This document shows, piece after piece, positions 34,472 through 43,868 of a stretch of DNA of 64,000 nt. A program made the translations under genes and the position numbers. Positions within the stretch are counted from its first letter, which is position 1; each line of letters opens with the position of its first letter. The notes under the pieces were generated by a model. The model was not told where the DNA came from. It made no database searches and was given only the letters and a program-made list of their open reading frames with translations. Origin of the DNA: Theionarchaea archaeon (lineage in GTDB: Archaea; Methanobacteriota_B; Thermococci; Methanofastidiosales; SZ-28-30). The stretch lies in NCBI GenBank assembly GCA_018992685.1, contig JACVGT010000025.1, positions 27,432-91,431 on the forward strand. The letters are read 5' to 3'.

Positions 34472-34948
34472 GAGCTATAGTTGAGGCAGCGAATATTTAA
34501 GTCTTCTAGTTGTTCCTCCTCTAGTTGTCTACAAGGCTGCTATCCTCCTCCGAATAATGAGGACCTTTTCGAGGAAGACCGCGTGCATCCATTTCCTCTT
34601 ACCACAGGATTATTGTTCCCTCTACCATATTTCACGTTCTTGGTTTCATATTTTTTCAAGTTCTTCAAGGTGCTCTTTTAGTCATTTTTTCCATGAATAT
34701 ATCCCGAAAATATGAACGGTCATAAATGCCCATAATTACACTGTTTTCAACTCTTATTCTCCACTTTGTGAAGGTCATTCTTTTCCGGTAACAGCCATGT
34801 GGATTTTTGTCATGAAACTATGGACAGAATTCTTGAATACTAGTGTGACGTTCGGCGGATAATTATTTTCTTGAATACAAATGCTCAATATATTCCGAGT
34901 ACGTGAGATTTCTTTCCAAATTTAGAACGTAGACATTCAACCGTAAAC
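34472..34948. other. Intergenic stretch upstream of the RHS gene
   Basis: About 480 AT-rich bases with the promoter of the divergent small gene at its left end. I see no gene, RNA or repeat in it. Confidence 0.4.
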
Positions 34949-34957
34949 CTTATAAAT
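34949..34957 (+). promoter_or_regulatory. TATA box of the RHS gene
   Basis: CTTATAAAT lies about 33 bp upstream of the ATG at 34986, giving a start of transcription a few bases before the ATG. Confidence 0.55.
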
Positions 34958-34985
34958 TGCTCAACGAATTGGAGTTGGCCTGTGC

Positions 34986-37900
34986 ATGTATTCCATGGGG
35001 GATGCTTTGCATAAGAACTGGGAGACATACGTGCGAAAAGAACAAATGAAGGAGATGACGAAGATGAGAGACAAAATCTTAATATTGGGGTTAAGTGCTG
35101 CTCTTCTTATGAGTTTATTTTGTTATGTTCAGGAGATAGCAGCAGGGTATGATGGTTTGAGTGAGAGAATTCCTGTTGTGGGAGATGATGTTGCAGGCTC
35201 TCTCAGTAATGTGCCACCTGTGGTGGAAGTTGTACCTGATGTATCCAGTGGGAAGGCACCCTTGCGCGTGCAATTTGAGGGAGATGTGTATGATGAGGAC
35301 GGGGAGATTACTAGTCTGGAATGGGACTTTGAAGGAGACGGGGCCTTTGAGGTTACGAGTGATCTGAAGAGTATTGAGAGACCTCAGAAGTTGCAGGCGG
35401 CACGGGAAGGATTACAGAAGGAGCATGTATATGATAATCCAGGAATCTACCATGCGGTCGTCAGGGTGACGGATGATAAAGAGGAGAGTACTACAGCATC
35501 TGTGACCATACAGGTGTATTCGGATAGACCATGGCTGGATATTACGCCATCCAACAAGGATGGATTTTTGTATCAGGCACAGGCTGGATATGAGGCCTTC
35601 TTTGGGGAAAATGTGGGTAAAGAGATAAAATTTGAGTTGAATAACGCATATATTACGTACCGAATGGTGAATCAGTCTTTTGGTGCTGTCAATACCGCAA
35701 AGGGTGAACCTGAAGGGAACAGAATCTGGTACAGGAATGTCTTCCCCGGAGTTGATATACGATATACGGTGCATGAGGATTTGTTACTGGAAGAATTTGT
35801 GGTATACCAGCCCGTGGGTATAACGGTGATTGAGCAGGAATTTGTAACGCATGGAGTGGACTATAAGATGGAGGAAGATGGGTCCATTGGGTTCTACAAT
35901 GGGGAAGATCTGGTATTTTCTATCCCGAAACCGGTGATGTATGAGTTTAATAACCCGGAAAGGAAGTGTTACGGGTTACATTATGAAGTTGTGGAGAAAG
36001 GTAATTTGTACATACTGAGGAAGGTTATTGATAATTTAGAATGGTTAAAGTCTGCCAAATATCCCGTGGTCATTGATTCGTCCACGCAGGGCGAGATAGC
36101 TGATCCCTGGGAACAGCAGGGGTTAACACCGTACGGGCAGTACTTCCAGAACATGAATGAATATGTTGATCCCTTGACTGGGCATCTTAATATAAGACAG
36201 ACAGATTATTCTCTATCTGGGAGAGGGCTGGATTTATCCATATCCAGGGTCTACTCCACGGTGGTGGCTTACAAGGAAGATGAAGAGGAGAGTGGCTCTG
36301 GGGAGTATGTACCCATTGCTACCTATAAAGAAGCACCCACGGATCTGGGATATGGATGGTCTCTGGATTTTCCCTGGCTGGAATTTAACGAGGATGACCA
36401 GGAACCTGGCCACTACTTACATTTACCCAAAGGGGTCCAGATCAAGACCAATTTTGTTGATGGAGTATGGATTGATGAGACACACCACTTTGTTATGTAC
36501 ATTAATGGAGATTATTCCTATACCAAATACAGAGATGATGGTGTGAGAGAAGACTATGATAGTCAGGGGCGATTGACATCTATCACTGATTTGAATGGGA
36601 ATGTCATTACCTTCTCCTACGGGCAGTATGGTATCTCCCAGATTGCGGATACCGTGGGAAGGACTGTCACCTTCAACTACAGTTCTGACACGTTAATGAG
36701 TATTACAGATGGGGTGAGGACTATCTCCTACAGTTATTCTGGAGGTAAATTAACAGCAGTAACGGACCCCATTGGGAGGGTAACAACCTACGAGTATATG
36801 TCAGAAAATAGCTTCCTGATAACGGGGGTGCATTACCCTTCAGGTGGATTTTCTTCCTATGAGTATGGTACCGTCATACCGGAAGCGGGAAAGATTGCAC
36901 CTTATAAATCTTCTGAGACTGAAGATGGGGAAACCCAGTACTACTTCTACAAGGTGGACAGCCCGGATACGGTCACCTGGACCTCACCCAAGGATTTAGC
37001 GGGTGTTACGGGAGCTGCAGGGAGGCCGTATGTTGTCCAGAGAGATGATGGCTCCTTTGTTATGTACTTCAAAGAGAAGTACGTGTGGACAGAAACGGTC
37101 TGGAAATGTGGAGGAGGTGACTGCTGGGAAGAGATAATTACCCATACAGAATACTGGATCAAGAGATCGACCAGTACTGATCAACAGCACTGGTCAACTC
37201 CTCAGAACGTATTACAGGTCAAGAGCACCACAGGAAATCCCATAGTCATTGAGAAACAGGATGGTACTCTTATCATGTACTACATGGATCATTACCAATG
37301 GACAGAAGAGAACTGCTACTGGGATAACAGGTTACATGAGTGGGTCTGTGAGACTATTACGCATAATGAGTTCTATATTTACAGGAGATCGAGTTCAGAT
37401 GGGATAACCTGGGGGAGTCCCGTCAAGGTACAACAGACAACAGTAGGTGTGAGGAATATTGCTGCCATCCAGAAGCAGGATGGTACCTTTCTACTGGTGT
37501 ATATGGATAAGGTAGGTTCAGCATACTACATGAGACAGAAAACGTCTGCAGATGGGTTATCCTGGGGAACTGCTTCCAATGTTGTTCAGGTGGATAGTGG
37601 GACGGGAGGCCCTGCTCTACTGCAAGCTGATTCAGGTACCGTTTATCTCGCATATAGAAAAGGTAATTCTTCTTTGTATGTCACCTCCAACTCTGGAAGT
37701 GAATGGTCCACCCCTGTTCAAACTACGGGGGTAGCATCAGGTGATCCTGCCTTCCTACAGACAGAAACGGAGATTGTCTTGATCTACAAGGGGACGGATA
37801 ACTACTGTTACCGCATTTCCAGTAGCGATGGTGCTAACTGGTCTTCTCCTTCCCAGATCGCTCCCAATAAGATCGTCTCAGATCCTGCATCTGTACAGAG

Positions 37901-40900
37901 GACAGACAGATCTTATAGAGTAACTGCCCAGTATATTTCAGCTTCAGCATTGGATTTGGTGAAAATCACTGAATTCTCTTACACTGGATCAGGGTATCTG
38001 TCTGAATCTACTGATGTCTTAATCCGTGACTCTCAAACACTGAAATCCTCTATGCATTTTGAATATGATTCCAAAGGGAGGACTACGGAAAGAATATCAA
38101 AGGATGAAAATGGTACCCAAACGGAGAAGACAGTCTTTACCTATAATAATGGTGATAAAGTCATCAGGCAGGATGTCTATGCGGGTACCTCCACAGGGAT
38201 TTCCTACAGTGTTCTCATTGGCTACGATAATGGAGGTAACGTCGTTTATACCAGAAATCCAGAAGGTGCAGAACACTTCTACTCGTATGCCAATACGAAC
38301 TCTCAAAACCAGTTCATTGACTCCAAGGGTAATCCCGTTCAGTTATTCAGTAACCAGTTCTACACCAATTCCGTTCCCTCTCACTGCCACACCTTGTTGG
38401 CAGGAGAAGCCTTCATCAATAATGGGAAGGTCACTGAGTGCTATTATAAGTATGATAATAATGGCAACATGATTGAAACCAAAACCTTGTACCCAACTCG
38501 TGATTACGAAGTCTTCTCAGGCACTTTTGATGAGAATGGACAGACTACCTTTGACATTGATTTGACAGGACTGACCATAACTGATGCCGTCCTGGTCATT
38601 TCCAGCATAGCTGTCCCCACCCAGGAAACTCTCTACGAGACTCACTCTGAAGTGGGGAAAGGCTGGTTAGACACTGGTACGTGGTCAGGGAAGTACTTCA
38701 TGGCTGATTACTTCAGATGCTACAGCACAAGTCCTCCAGACTGCTTTGATGGTTCCACTAAGATCGGGCCTTTTGAACATTATCCTGGAACACCCAATTA
38801 CACAGGATATACGACCTGGGTAGAGGAGAATACTCAATACGTCAAAACAAGCTACACAGCAATCGTCAATGAGTACCCTGAAATGGTGGAATACAGTCTT
38901 AATGATTCATCTTGGAATGAAATTACTGATAACTTGGGCTCTGGTACGACTTCAACTTTGATTCCGGAATCTTCCTTTGTTCAAGGAGCCAATACACTGC
39001 AACTCAGAGAATCCAACGCGTTTTCCACCAGGTTTGACTGGGTCCTGTACATTGACCAGGGTGCCACACCACAGGAATACATGACAAGCCTCGCTTACGA
39101 TAGTAATGGAAATGTTATCTCCGCCACTGATGCAAAGGGGAATACAACCTTGTTCAGCTACGATTCGCATTATATGTATTTGACCTCCCTCACTGATACC
39201 CTCAGCAGGACAATTTCAGCTGCATACAATTTCACGACAGGGTGGATGATTAGCGTAACAGATGCACAGGGCAATGTAACATCATACGAGTATGATGAAC
39301 TGGGGAGGGTAACCAAGAAGATCCTTCCAGATCTCGCAGAATTGGAAGTTTCATATGATGATCAGAATAGCACTGTCACCATCTATGATGAGTTGGATCA
39401 TTTCCAGACAAAGTACTACGATGGGCTGGGCAGGCTCATTAGAGATGAACGGTATCTCTCTCCCTCAAGTGCTTTGACAGAAATTTACACCTACAACTAC
39501 ATGGGTAAAATGGAATCAAGAACTGACTCAGGAGGTCAAACGTACTCTTACCAGTACGATTCTCTGGGGAGACCCACTAGAATCACCAATCCGGATTCCT
39601 CATTCGTTCACTTTGACTATAATTATACTACCAACACGGTGAATAGCTATGATGAGAATCAGCACAGAAAGCAGTATCACTATGATTGGACTGGATTGTT
39701 GCTGTGGGTGAAAGAGTATACAGGCCCAGAATCCTACTACTTCACTGAGTACAAGTATGATTCTCTGGGGCACCTGACCTCTCTCACTGATGCCAGGGGA
39801 AATACGACCTCTTATGAGTATGGTTCATTATTCGGAGCGACTCAGGTCACGTATCCTGACTCCACGAATGAGACATACCTGTACGATGCAGTGGGTAATG
39901 TGGTACAGAAGACGGATGCCAATGGTACCACTGGTTTTGTTTATGATAATGGATATCAGTTGTCTTCTGTCACCTATACAGATGGATCTGTGGTCACATT
40001 TGAGTATGATGTAAATGGCAGCCGCACCCTCCTTACAGATAGTGAGGGCAGTACATGGTACACCTATGACAACAGGAACAGGCTGCTATCAGAAACACGG
40101 AGTATTGATGGACAGGAATACACCGTGAGCTACAGTTATGATCTGGCTTCCCGACTGGTTTCCACCACCTATCCAGATCAGACTGTAATCACCTATGAAT
40201 ATGATGCTGCCAATCGATTGGTTACTATTCCTGGATATGCCCACTATACCTATAATGCTGATTCTCTTGTGGAATCTGTTGGTTATGCCAATGATGTTAT
40301 AGCATCGTTCCAGTATGACAGTCGCAACAGACCCATTTCCATCCAGGCACAGAGTGCTGGAAGTGATGTCCTTTCCATGAGCTATCAGTATGATCCAGTG
40401 GGGAATATTACAGAGATGGACTACGGAAGGAGACTTCCAGATCAACAGTGGAACGAGTCCCAGGAAACCTTCGAATATGATTGGCTCGATAGAGTGGTGT
40501 CTGCCCAGGGGGACTATGGATTGCTTTCATATTCGTATGATCCTGTGGGAAATCGGGTATCACAGAACGGTGTAGCTTACACGTACAATGAGATGAATGA
40601 ACTCATTTCCACCAGTGACGGCATTCTCTTCACTTATGATGGTAATGGAAACACCCTATCGAAAGCTGACAGAACCAATACCTGGATATACAGCTATGAC
40701 AGCAGGAACCAATTGAAGGAAGTGCAGAAGGACCAGCATATGACAGCCCAGTACTGGTATGATGGTGATAATCGTCGAGTCAAGAAAACAGAATGGAAGG
40801 ACGATTTGCAGGAATACCAGACTACCATCTATATCTACTCTGGTACAAATGTGATCTATGAGAAAAATGTGACTACAGATGGTGAAGCTGACTATATCTG

Positions 40901-41858
40901 CAGTTCAAAGGGACTCATTGCCAAAAAAGTGGGTGACTACGTGGACTACTACCACACGGATCACGTGGGGTCAACACGGTTAGTAACAAATGAAGAAGGA
41001 CAACCAGTAGCTGAATCTGAATACGATCCCTTTGGTGCTACAGACACTGAAGAAGGATACCTCTTCAATGGAAAGGAAAAAGACTCCACAGGCCTGTATT
41101 ACTATGGGGCCCGTTACTACAGCCCGGAAACTGGGCGGTTCATAACCAGGGACCCTCTTCCAGGAAAGATCGAGTCTCCCCAGACTTCAAACCAGTATGT
41201 CTACTGCTTGAATAATCCTTTGAAGTATGTAGATCCCAGAGGTATGGACTGTGAATATGTCATCCTCCCTGATGGCACAATTTCCTACGATTTGGCCGAA
41301 CTCTACAACAAGATGCAGAAAGCACTAGAAACAATGAGCGAAGAGGACTGGGCGCAACTCGACGAATACCTTGCTCCTGGTACTGATGCAGCAACCAAAA
41401 TGGAAGCTGTTAAGGTCATTCTGGAAAAAGCTGGCATAAACTTTAAAGATGAGACAACATCATTAGAGGTAGAGGTTGGTACTGTGAATTTTACGATCGA
41501 ATTCAGTGATCTGCCTTTTCCCGAATGGGGAGAAACCAGAAGGAAAAAGGGATTTTCTACTGGAGAAATTCTGCTTTCCAATCACATCCACAGCGGCGGT
41601 GACCTATTTCTCGTTTTAGGTCATGAGATGACTCATGCATATATGTTGAGCTATCACGAAAATAGCATCAATTCGGTGCAATGCCAATTCGGAGACGAAG
41701 GTAGGAAGGCATACATGGAGCTCATCAGCTATCAATGGGAAGTTGGAATCTTGAACCAAGTACCTCATGTTTCACTTATGCAGAGAGAAACCATCTTGGA
41801 GCAATTTGACAGATATAAACTCCTGTGGCCTCTCATTCAGACCTATGGTGCATCATAG
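34986..41858 (+). CDS. Giant RHS/YD-repeat protein with C-terminal zinc-metalloprotease-like domain
   Basis: 2290 residues, exported (signal segment ILILGLSAALLMSLFCYV). Order of parts: PKD-like domain (about 75-180); a domain resembling DUF7948 (about 180-375, RIWYRNVFPGVDIRYTV); RHS N-terminal region (VDPLTGHLNIRQTDYSLSG, about 390); YD repeats; an inserted beta-propeller-like block with SSDGxxW repeats (about 665-970); more YD repeats to about 2040; core motif RYYSPETGRFITRDP (about 2043) and DPRGM. Then comes a 200-residue C-terminal domain with HEMTH (His2213-His2217), a zincin active site. This is the layout of polymorphic toxins, where the core forms a shell around a variable toxin. 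An alternative start at 35064 has GGAGATGA upstream. It is followed 22 bp later by a PQQ-type gene. Confidence 0.92.
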   Translation: MYSMGDALHKNWETYVRKEQMKEMTKMRDKILILGLSAALLMSLFCYVQEIAAGYDGLSERIPVVGDDVAGSLSNVPPVVEVVPDVSSGKAPLRVQFEGDVYDEDGEITSLEWDFEGDGAFEVTSDLKSIERPQKLQAAREGLQKEHVYDNPGIYHAVVRVTDDKEESTTASVTIQVYSDRPWLDITPSNKDGFLYQAQAGYEAFFGENVGKEIKFELNNAYITYRMVNQSFGAVNTAKGEPEGNRIWYRNVFPGVDIRYTVHEDLLLEEFVVYQPVGITVIEQEFVTHGVDYKMEEDGSIGFYNGEDLVFSIPKPVMYEFNNPERKCYGLHYEVVEKGNLYILRKVIDNLEWLKSAKYPVVIDSSTQGEIADPWEQQGLTPYGQYFQNMNEYVDPLTGHLNIRQTDYSLSGRGLDLSISRVYSTVVAYKEDEEESGSGEYVPIATYKEAPTDLGYGWSLDFPWLEFNEDDQEPGHYLHLPKGVQIKTNFVDGVWIDETHHFVMYINGDYSYTKYRDDGVREDYDSQGRLTSITDLNGNVITFSYGQYGISQIADTVGRTVTFNYSSDTLMSITDGVRTISYSYSGGKLTAVTDPIGRVTTYEYMSENSFLITGVHYPSGGFSSYEYGTVIPEAGKIAPYKSSETEDGETQYYFYKVDSPDTVTWTSPKDLAGVTGAAGRPYVVQRDDGSFVMYFKEKYVWTETVWKCGGGDCWEEIITHTEYWIKRSTSTDQQHWSTPQNVLQVKSTTGNPIVIEKQDGTLIMYYMDHYQWTEENCYWDNRLHEWVCETITHNEFYIYRRSSSDGITWGSPVKVQQTTVGVRNIAAIQKQDGTFLLVYMDKVGSAYYMRQKTSADGLSWGTASNVVQVDSGTGGPALLQADSGTVYLAYRKGNSSLYVTSNSGSEWSTPVQTTGVASGDPAFLQTETEIVLIYKGTDNYCYRISSSDGANWSSPSQIAPNKIVSDPASVQRTDRSYRVTAQYISASALDLVKITEFSYTGSGYLSESTDVLIRDSQTLKSSMHFEYDSKGRTTERISKDENGTQTEKTVFTYNNGDKVIRQDVYAGTSTGISYSVLIGYDNGGNVVYTRNPEGAEHFYSYANTNSQNQFIDSKGNPVQLFSNQFYTNSVPSHCHTLLAGEAFINNGKVTECYYKYDNNGNMIETKTLYPTRDYEVFSGTFDENGQTTFDIDLTGLTITDAVLVISSIAVPTQETLYETHSEVGKGWLDTGTWSGKYFMADYFRCYSTSPPDCFDGSTKIGPFEHYPGTPNYTGYTTWVEENTQYVKTSYTAIVNEYPEMVEYSLNDSSWNEITDNLGSGTTSTLIPESSFVQGANTLQLRESNAFSTRFDWVLYIDQGATPQEYMTSLAYDSNGNVISATDAKGNTTLFSYDSHYMYLTSLTDTLSRTISAAYNFTTGWMISVTDAQGNVTSYEYDELGRVTKKILPDLAELEVSYDDQNSTVTIYDELDHFQTKYYDGLGRLIRDERYLSPSSALTEIYTYNYMGKMESRTDSGGQTYSYQYDSLGRPTRITNPDSSFVHFDYNYTTNTVNSYDENQHRKQYHYDWTGLLLWVKEYTGPESYYFTEYKYDSLGHLTSLTDARGNTTSYEYGSLFGATQVTYPDSTNETYLYDAVGNVVQKTDANGTTGFVYDNGYQLSSVTYTDGSVVTFEYDVNGSRTLLTDSEGSTWYTYDNRNRLLSETRSIDGQEYTVSYSYDLASRLVSTTYPDQTVITYEYDAANRLVTIPGYAHYTYNADSLVESVGYANDVIASFQYDSRNRPISIQAQSAGSDVLSMSYQYDPVGNITEMDYGRRLPDQQWNESQETFEYDWLDRVVSAQGDYGLLSYSYDPVGNRVSQNGVAYTYNEMNELISTSDGILFTYDGNGNTLSKADRTNTWIYSYDSRNQLKEVQKDQHMTAQYWYDGDNRRVKKTEWKDDLQEYQTTIYIYSGTNVIYEKNVTTDGEADYICSSKGLIAKKVGDYVDYYHTDHVGSTRLVTNEEGQPVAESEYDPFGATDTEEGYLFNGKEKDSTGLYYYGARYYSPETGRFITRDPLPGKIESPQTSNQYVYCLNNPLKYVDPRGMDCEYVILPDGTISYDLAELYNKMQKALETMSEEDWAQLDEYLAPGTDAATKMEAVKVILEKAGINFKDETTSLEVEVGTVNFTIEFSDLPFPEWGETRRKKGFSTGEILLSNHIHSGGDLFLVLGHEMTHAYMLSYHENSINSVQCQFGDEGRKAYMELISYQWEVGILNQVPHVSLMQRETILEQFDRYKLLWPLIQTYGAS

Positions 41859-41879
41859 GATCTTCAAGGAAGTGACAAA

Positions 41880-43280
41880 ATGAAATTGGCATTGATAATA
41901 ATCGTCCTTTTGAGTGTATGCTCAACTGAGACATGCGAAAACTGGCCCATGTACCAGCATGATCCCCAGCATTCGGGGTACAGCTTGTGTCCAGCTCCCG
42001 ATACTGGGTATTGGCTCTGGACCTATGATGCTGGAGCTCCCATTATTGCCTCACCTATTGTTGTTGGAAACATGATATACTTCCCGGCTTTGGGAAAGAT
42101 GGTTGCATTGAAAGCAGATTCTGGTGAAGTGCTTTGGACGCAGAAAGTTCCAGTGGCAGGTTCAACACCTGCAGCATCTGGAGAAACGCTTGTCGTAGGA
42201 ACGACATGGGGTTTCATGGCTTTGGATACTAAAACTGGTGAGACTAGATGGGAACAGGAGATCGCGAGGCTGTACGCCAGTGATGAGTTTTTTGAATCAT
42301 CACCTTTGATACTGAAAGACAAAGTATACGTAGCGACAGGGACAAATGCTATGATCCTGTATCCAGGACGAGGTGTTGGCGAGCTGCCTCTGAGAAACGT
42401 TATGTGCATGGATATCAAGACAGGGCAAATAGTCTGGAAAAAGGATGTGCATGCAGAAGTCAGTTCCTCGCCCGCCTTCTCTCATGATACCCTCTACGTC
42501 AGCAGTGAATCTTGCGTTGCACTTGATTTAGATGGTAACATAAAGTGGGAATATAACCATGGGTATTCCCTGAGCAGCTCTCCTGTTATCATTGATGACA
42601 GTTTAGTGCTGGCTGCCCAGAATGCCTTTTCGGGACGCAGGATCATCAGAATTCAGCGAGGTAACGTATTGTGGTCAAGAGAGCCAAAAGATATGATAAC
42701 GACCCCTCCTGCTGCATATGGAAAGAAGATTGTTTTCATTACTATTAAGGGGGATGTATTAGCCCTGGATCTTGAGACTGGTGATCCTATCTGGACCACT
42801 CACTTAGGGGGGGAACTTCTCATAGACGATACGTCTCTTGCATGTTCCTCTTCACCCGTTATTGCTGATGGGAAAGTCTACGTCGGTACTCTAAGTGGAG
42901 TATTCACCTGCTTGGATCTGGAAAATGGAACAATACTATGGCAATACCAGACAGAAGGAGCTATCGTATCACCTGCTGCCATAGCGAACGAAAGAATCTA
43001 TGTAGGTTCTACAGATGGTACATTGTACTGCTTTGGTATCGACCCTGAAACCTATTTTCAAAAGGCACAACGCTACGAAGAGAAAGGAGACACAGAAAGG
43101 GCCCGAGAATTCTACAGGAAAGCCAGAGACTACTACCAGGAACAAGGTGATATAACCATGATAAAAAGATGTGACGAAATCCTGAGGGAAAGAGACTACC
43201 TCTGGGGTGCAGCTCTGGCAGCAGTCGTTATAGTGATCTTGTTGCTTCTGTTCTACTATAGAAAACGGCGAACAAGTTAG
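41880..43280 (+). CDS. Membrane-anchored PQQ-type beta-propeller protein with TPR-like stalk
   Basis: 466 residues: N-terminal signal peptide (LALIIIVLLSVCSTETCE), seven or eight PQQ/Trp-docking repeats (GEVLWTQ, GETRWEQ, GQIVWKK, GNIKWEY, GDPIWTT, GTILWQY), then a short TPR-like helical pair (AQRYEEKGDTERAREFYRKA) and a C-terminal transmembrane helix with an RKRR stop-transfer. It thus sits on the outside of the membrane. Its ATG follows the RHS stop by 22 bp with GGAAGTGAC upstream, so the two are co-transcribed. It may be the receptor, anchor or immunity partner of the RHS protein; this is inference from position. Confidence 0.85.
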   Translation: MKLALIIIVLLSVCSTETCENWPMYQHDPQHSGYSLCPAPDTGYWLWTYDAGAPIIASPIVVGNMIYFPALGKMVALKADSGEVLWTQKVPVAGSTPAASGETLVVGTTWGFMALDTKTGETRWEQEIARLYASDEFFESSPLILKDKVYVATGTNAMILYPGRGVGELPLRNVMCMDIKTGQIVWKKDVHAEVSSSPAFSHDTLYVSSESCVALDLDGNIKWEYNHGYSLSSSPVIIDDSLVLAAQNAFSGRRIIRIQRGNVLWSREPKDMITTPPAAYGKKIVFITIKGDVLALDLETGDPIWTTHLGGELLIDDTSLACSSSPVIADGKVYVGTLSGVFTCLDLENGTILWQYQTEGAIVSPAAIANERIYVGSTDGTLYCFGIDPETYFQKAQRYEEKGDTERAREFYRKARDYYQEQGDITMIKRCDEILRERDYLWGAALAAVVIVILLLLFYYRKRRTS

Positions 43281-43650
43281 AACACTTTTATTATCAGCTT
43301 GCTATCCTTTGAACCAATGTTGGCTGGATTGAATTGGGTATTGTCAGTCTTGATGAGAAATGCAGTTGAAGATTAGGAAGTCGGAGAGATATCGAATAAG
43401 GAAGTAGTTGAGATTATCAGATCACAAGTCTTTGACTCACTTGCCAGTGAAATCGAGAAGCTTCTCAAGGAAAAATGTAACCCCTCTATTGTAGAATACG
43501 AGAAACCTGTTCAGGAAAGGAGTTTTAGACAAAGTATTGAATCTAGCCAGACATCATGCTGGCCAGCAGGTGGCTCGAAAATTCGCAGTGGCACCGTGCC
43601 AGAAATTGGCCTTACAAGATGGCACCGTGCCACTCATTGAGTGATTTCAC
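43281..43650 (+). pseudogene. Remnant coding sequence downstream of the PQQ gene
   Basis: Two frames look protein-like but are broken. One runs on from the PQQ stop and is interrupted by TAG (NKEVVEIIRSQVFDSLASEI, VEYEKPVQE). The other, from about 43520, reads VLDKVLNLARHHAGQQVARKF to TGA at about 43643 and is homologous to the decayed ORF at 21206-21453. The palindrome array lies across and beyond its 3' end, as at the left copy. Remains of a gene linked to the array, identity unknown. Confidence 0.55.
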
Positions 43651-43736
43651 ATCAAAATGAGTCCAAATTCCAGAAAAATGCAGGGATCGGAATGGCACAG
43701 TGCCAAAATCTACACAATACCAATGGCACTGTGCCA
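43589..43736. repeat. Phased palindrome array, copy 2 (four TGGCACNGTGCCA sites)
   Basis: Perfect 13-bp palindromes start at 43589, 43620, 43693 and 43724: spacing 31, 73, 31 bp, near-integral helical turns, so all lie on one face of the DNA. The central base varies (C, C, A, T). Flanking sequence also matches copy 1 (for example CTCATTGAGTGATTT and GATTCAAAAGTTTT). Copy 1 has lost a segment with one site. Located between converging genes, 22.1 kb from copy 1. Confidence 0.8.
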
Positions 43737-43868
43737 ATCAGAATTTTGTGGATAACTGGATTCAAAAGTTTTCGCCAATGCAGACAAGGAGGGTAGCAGA
43801 CTACATGAATACATCAGCATCTTAAATTCCTGTACCGATGAAATAGTCAGAAATAAGAGTATAGGTCA

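Noticed and set aside
43281..43650. Read-through extension of the PQQ protein past its TAG stop
   Set aside because: The PQQ protein already ends with a membrane helix and RKRR stop-transfer; the extension has another TAG and mixes two frames.
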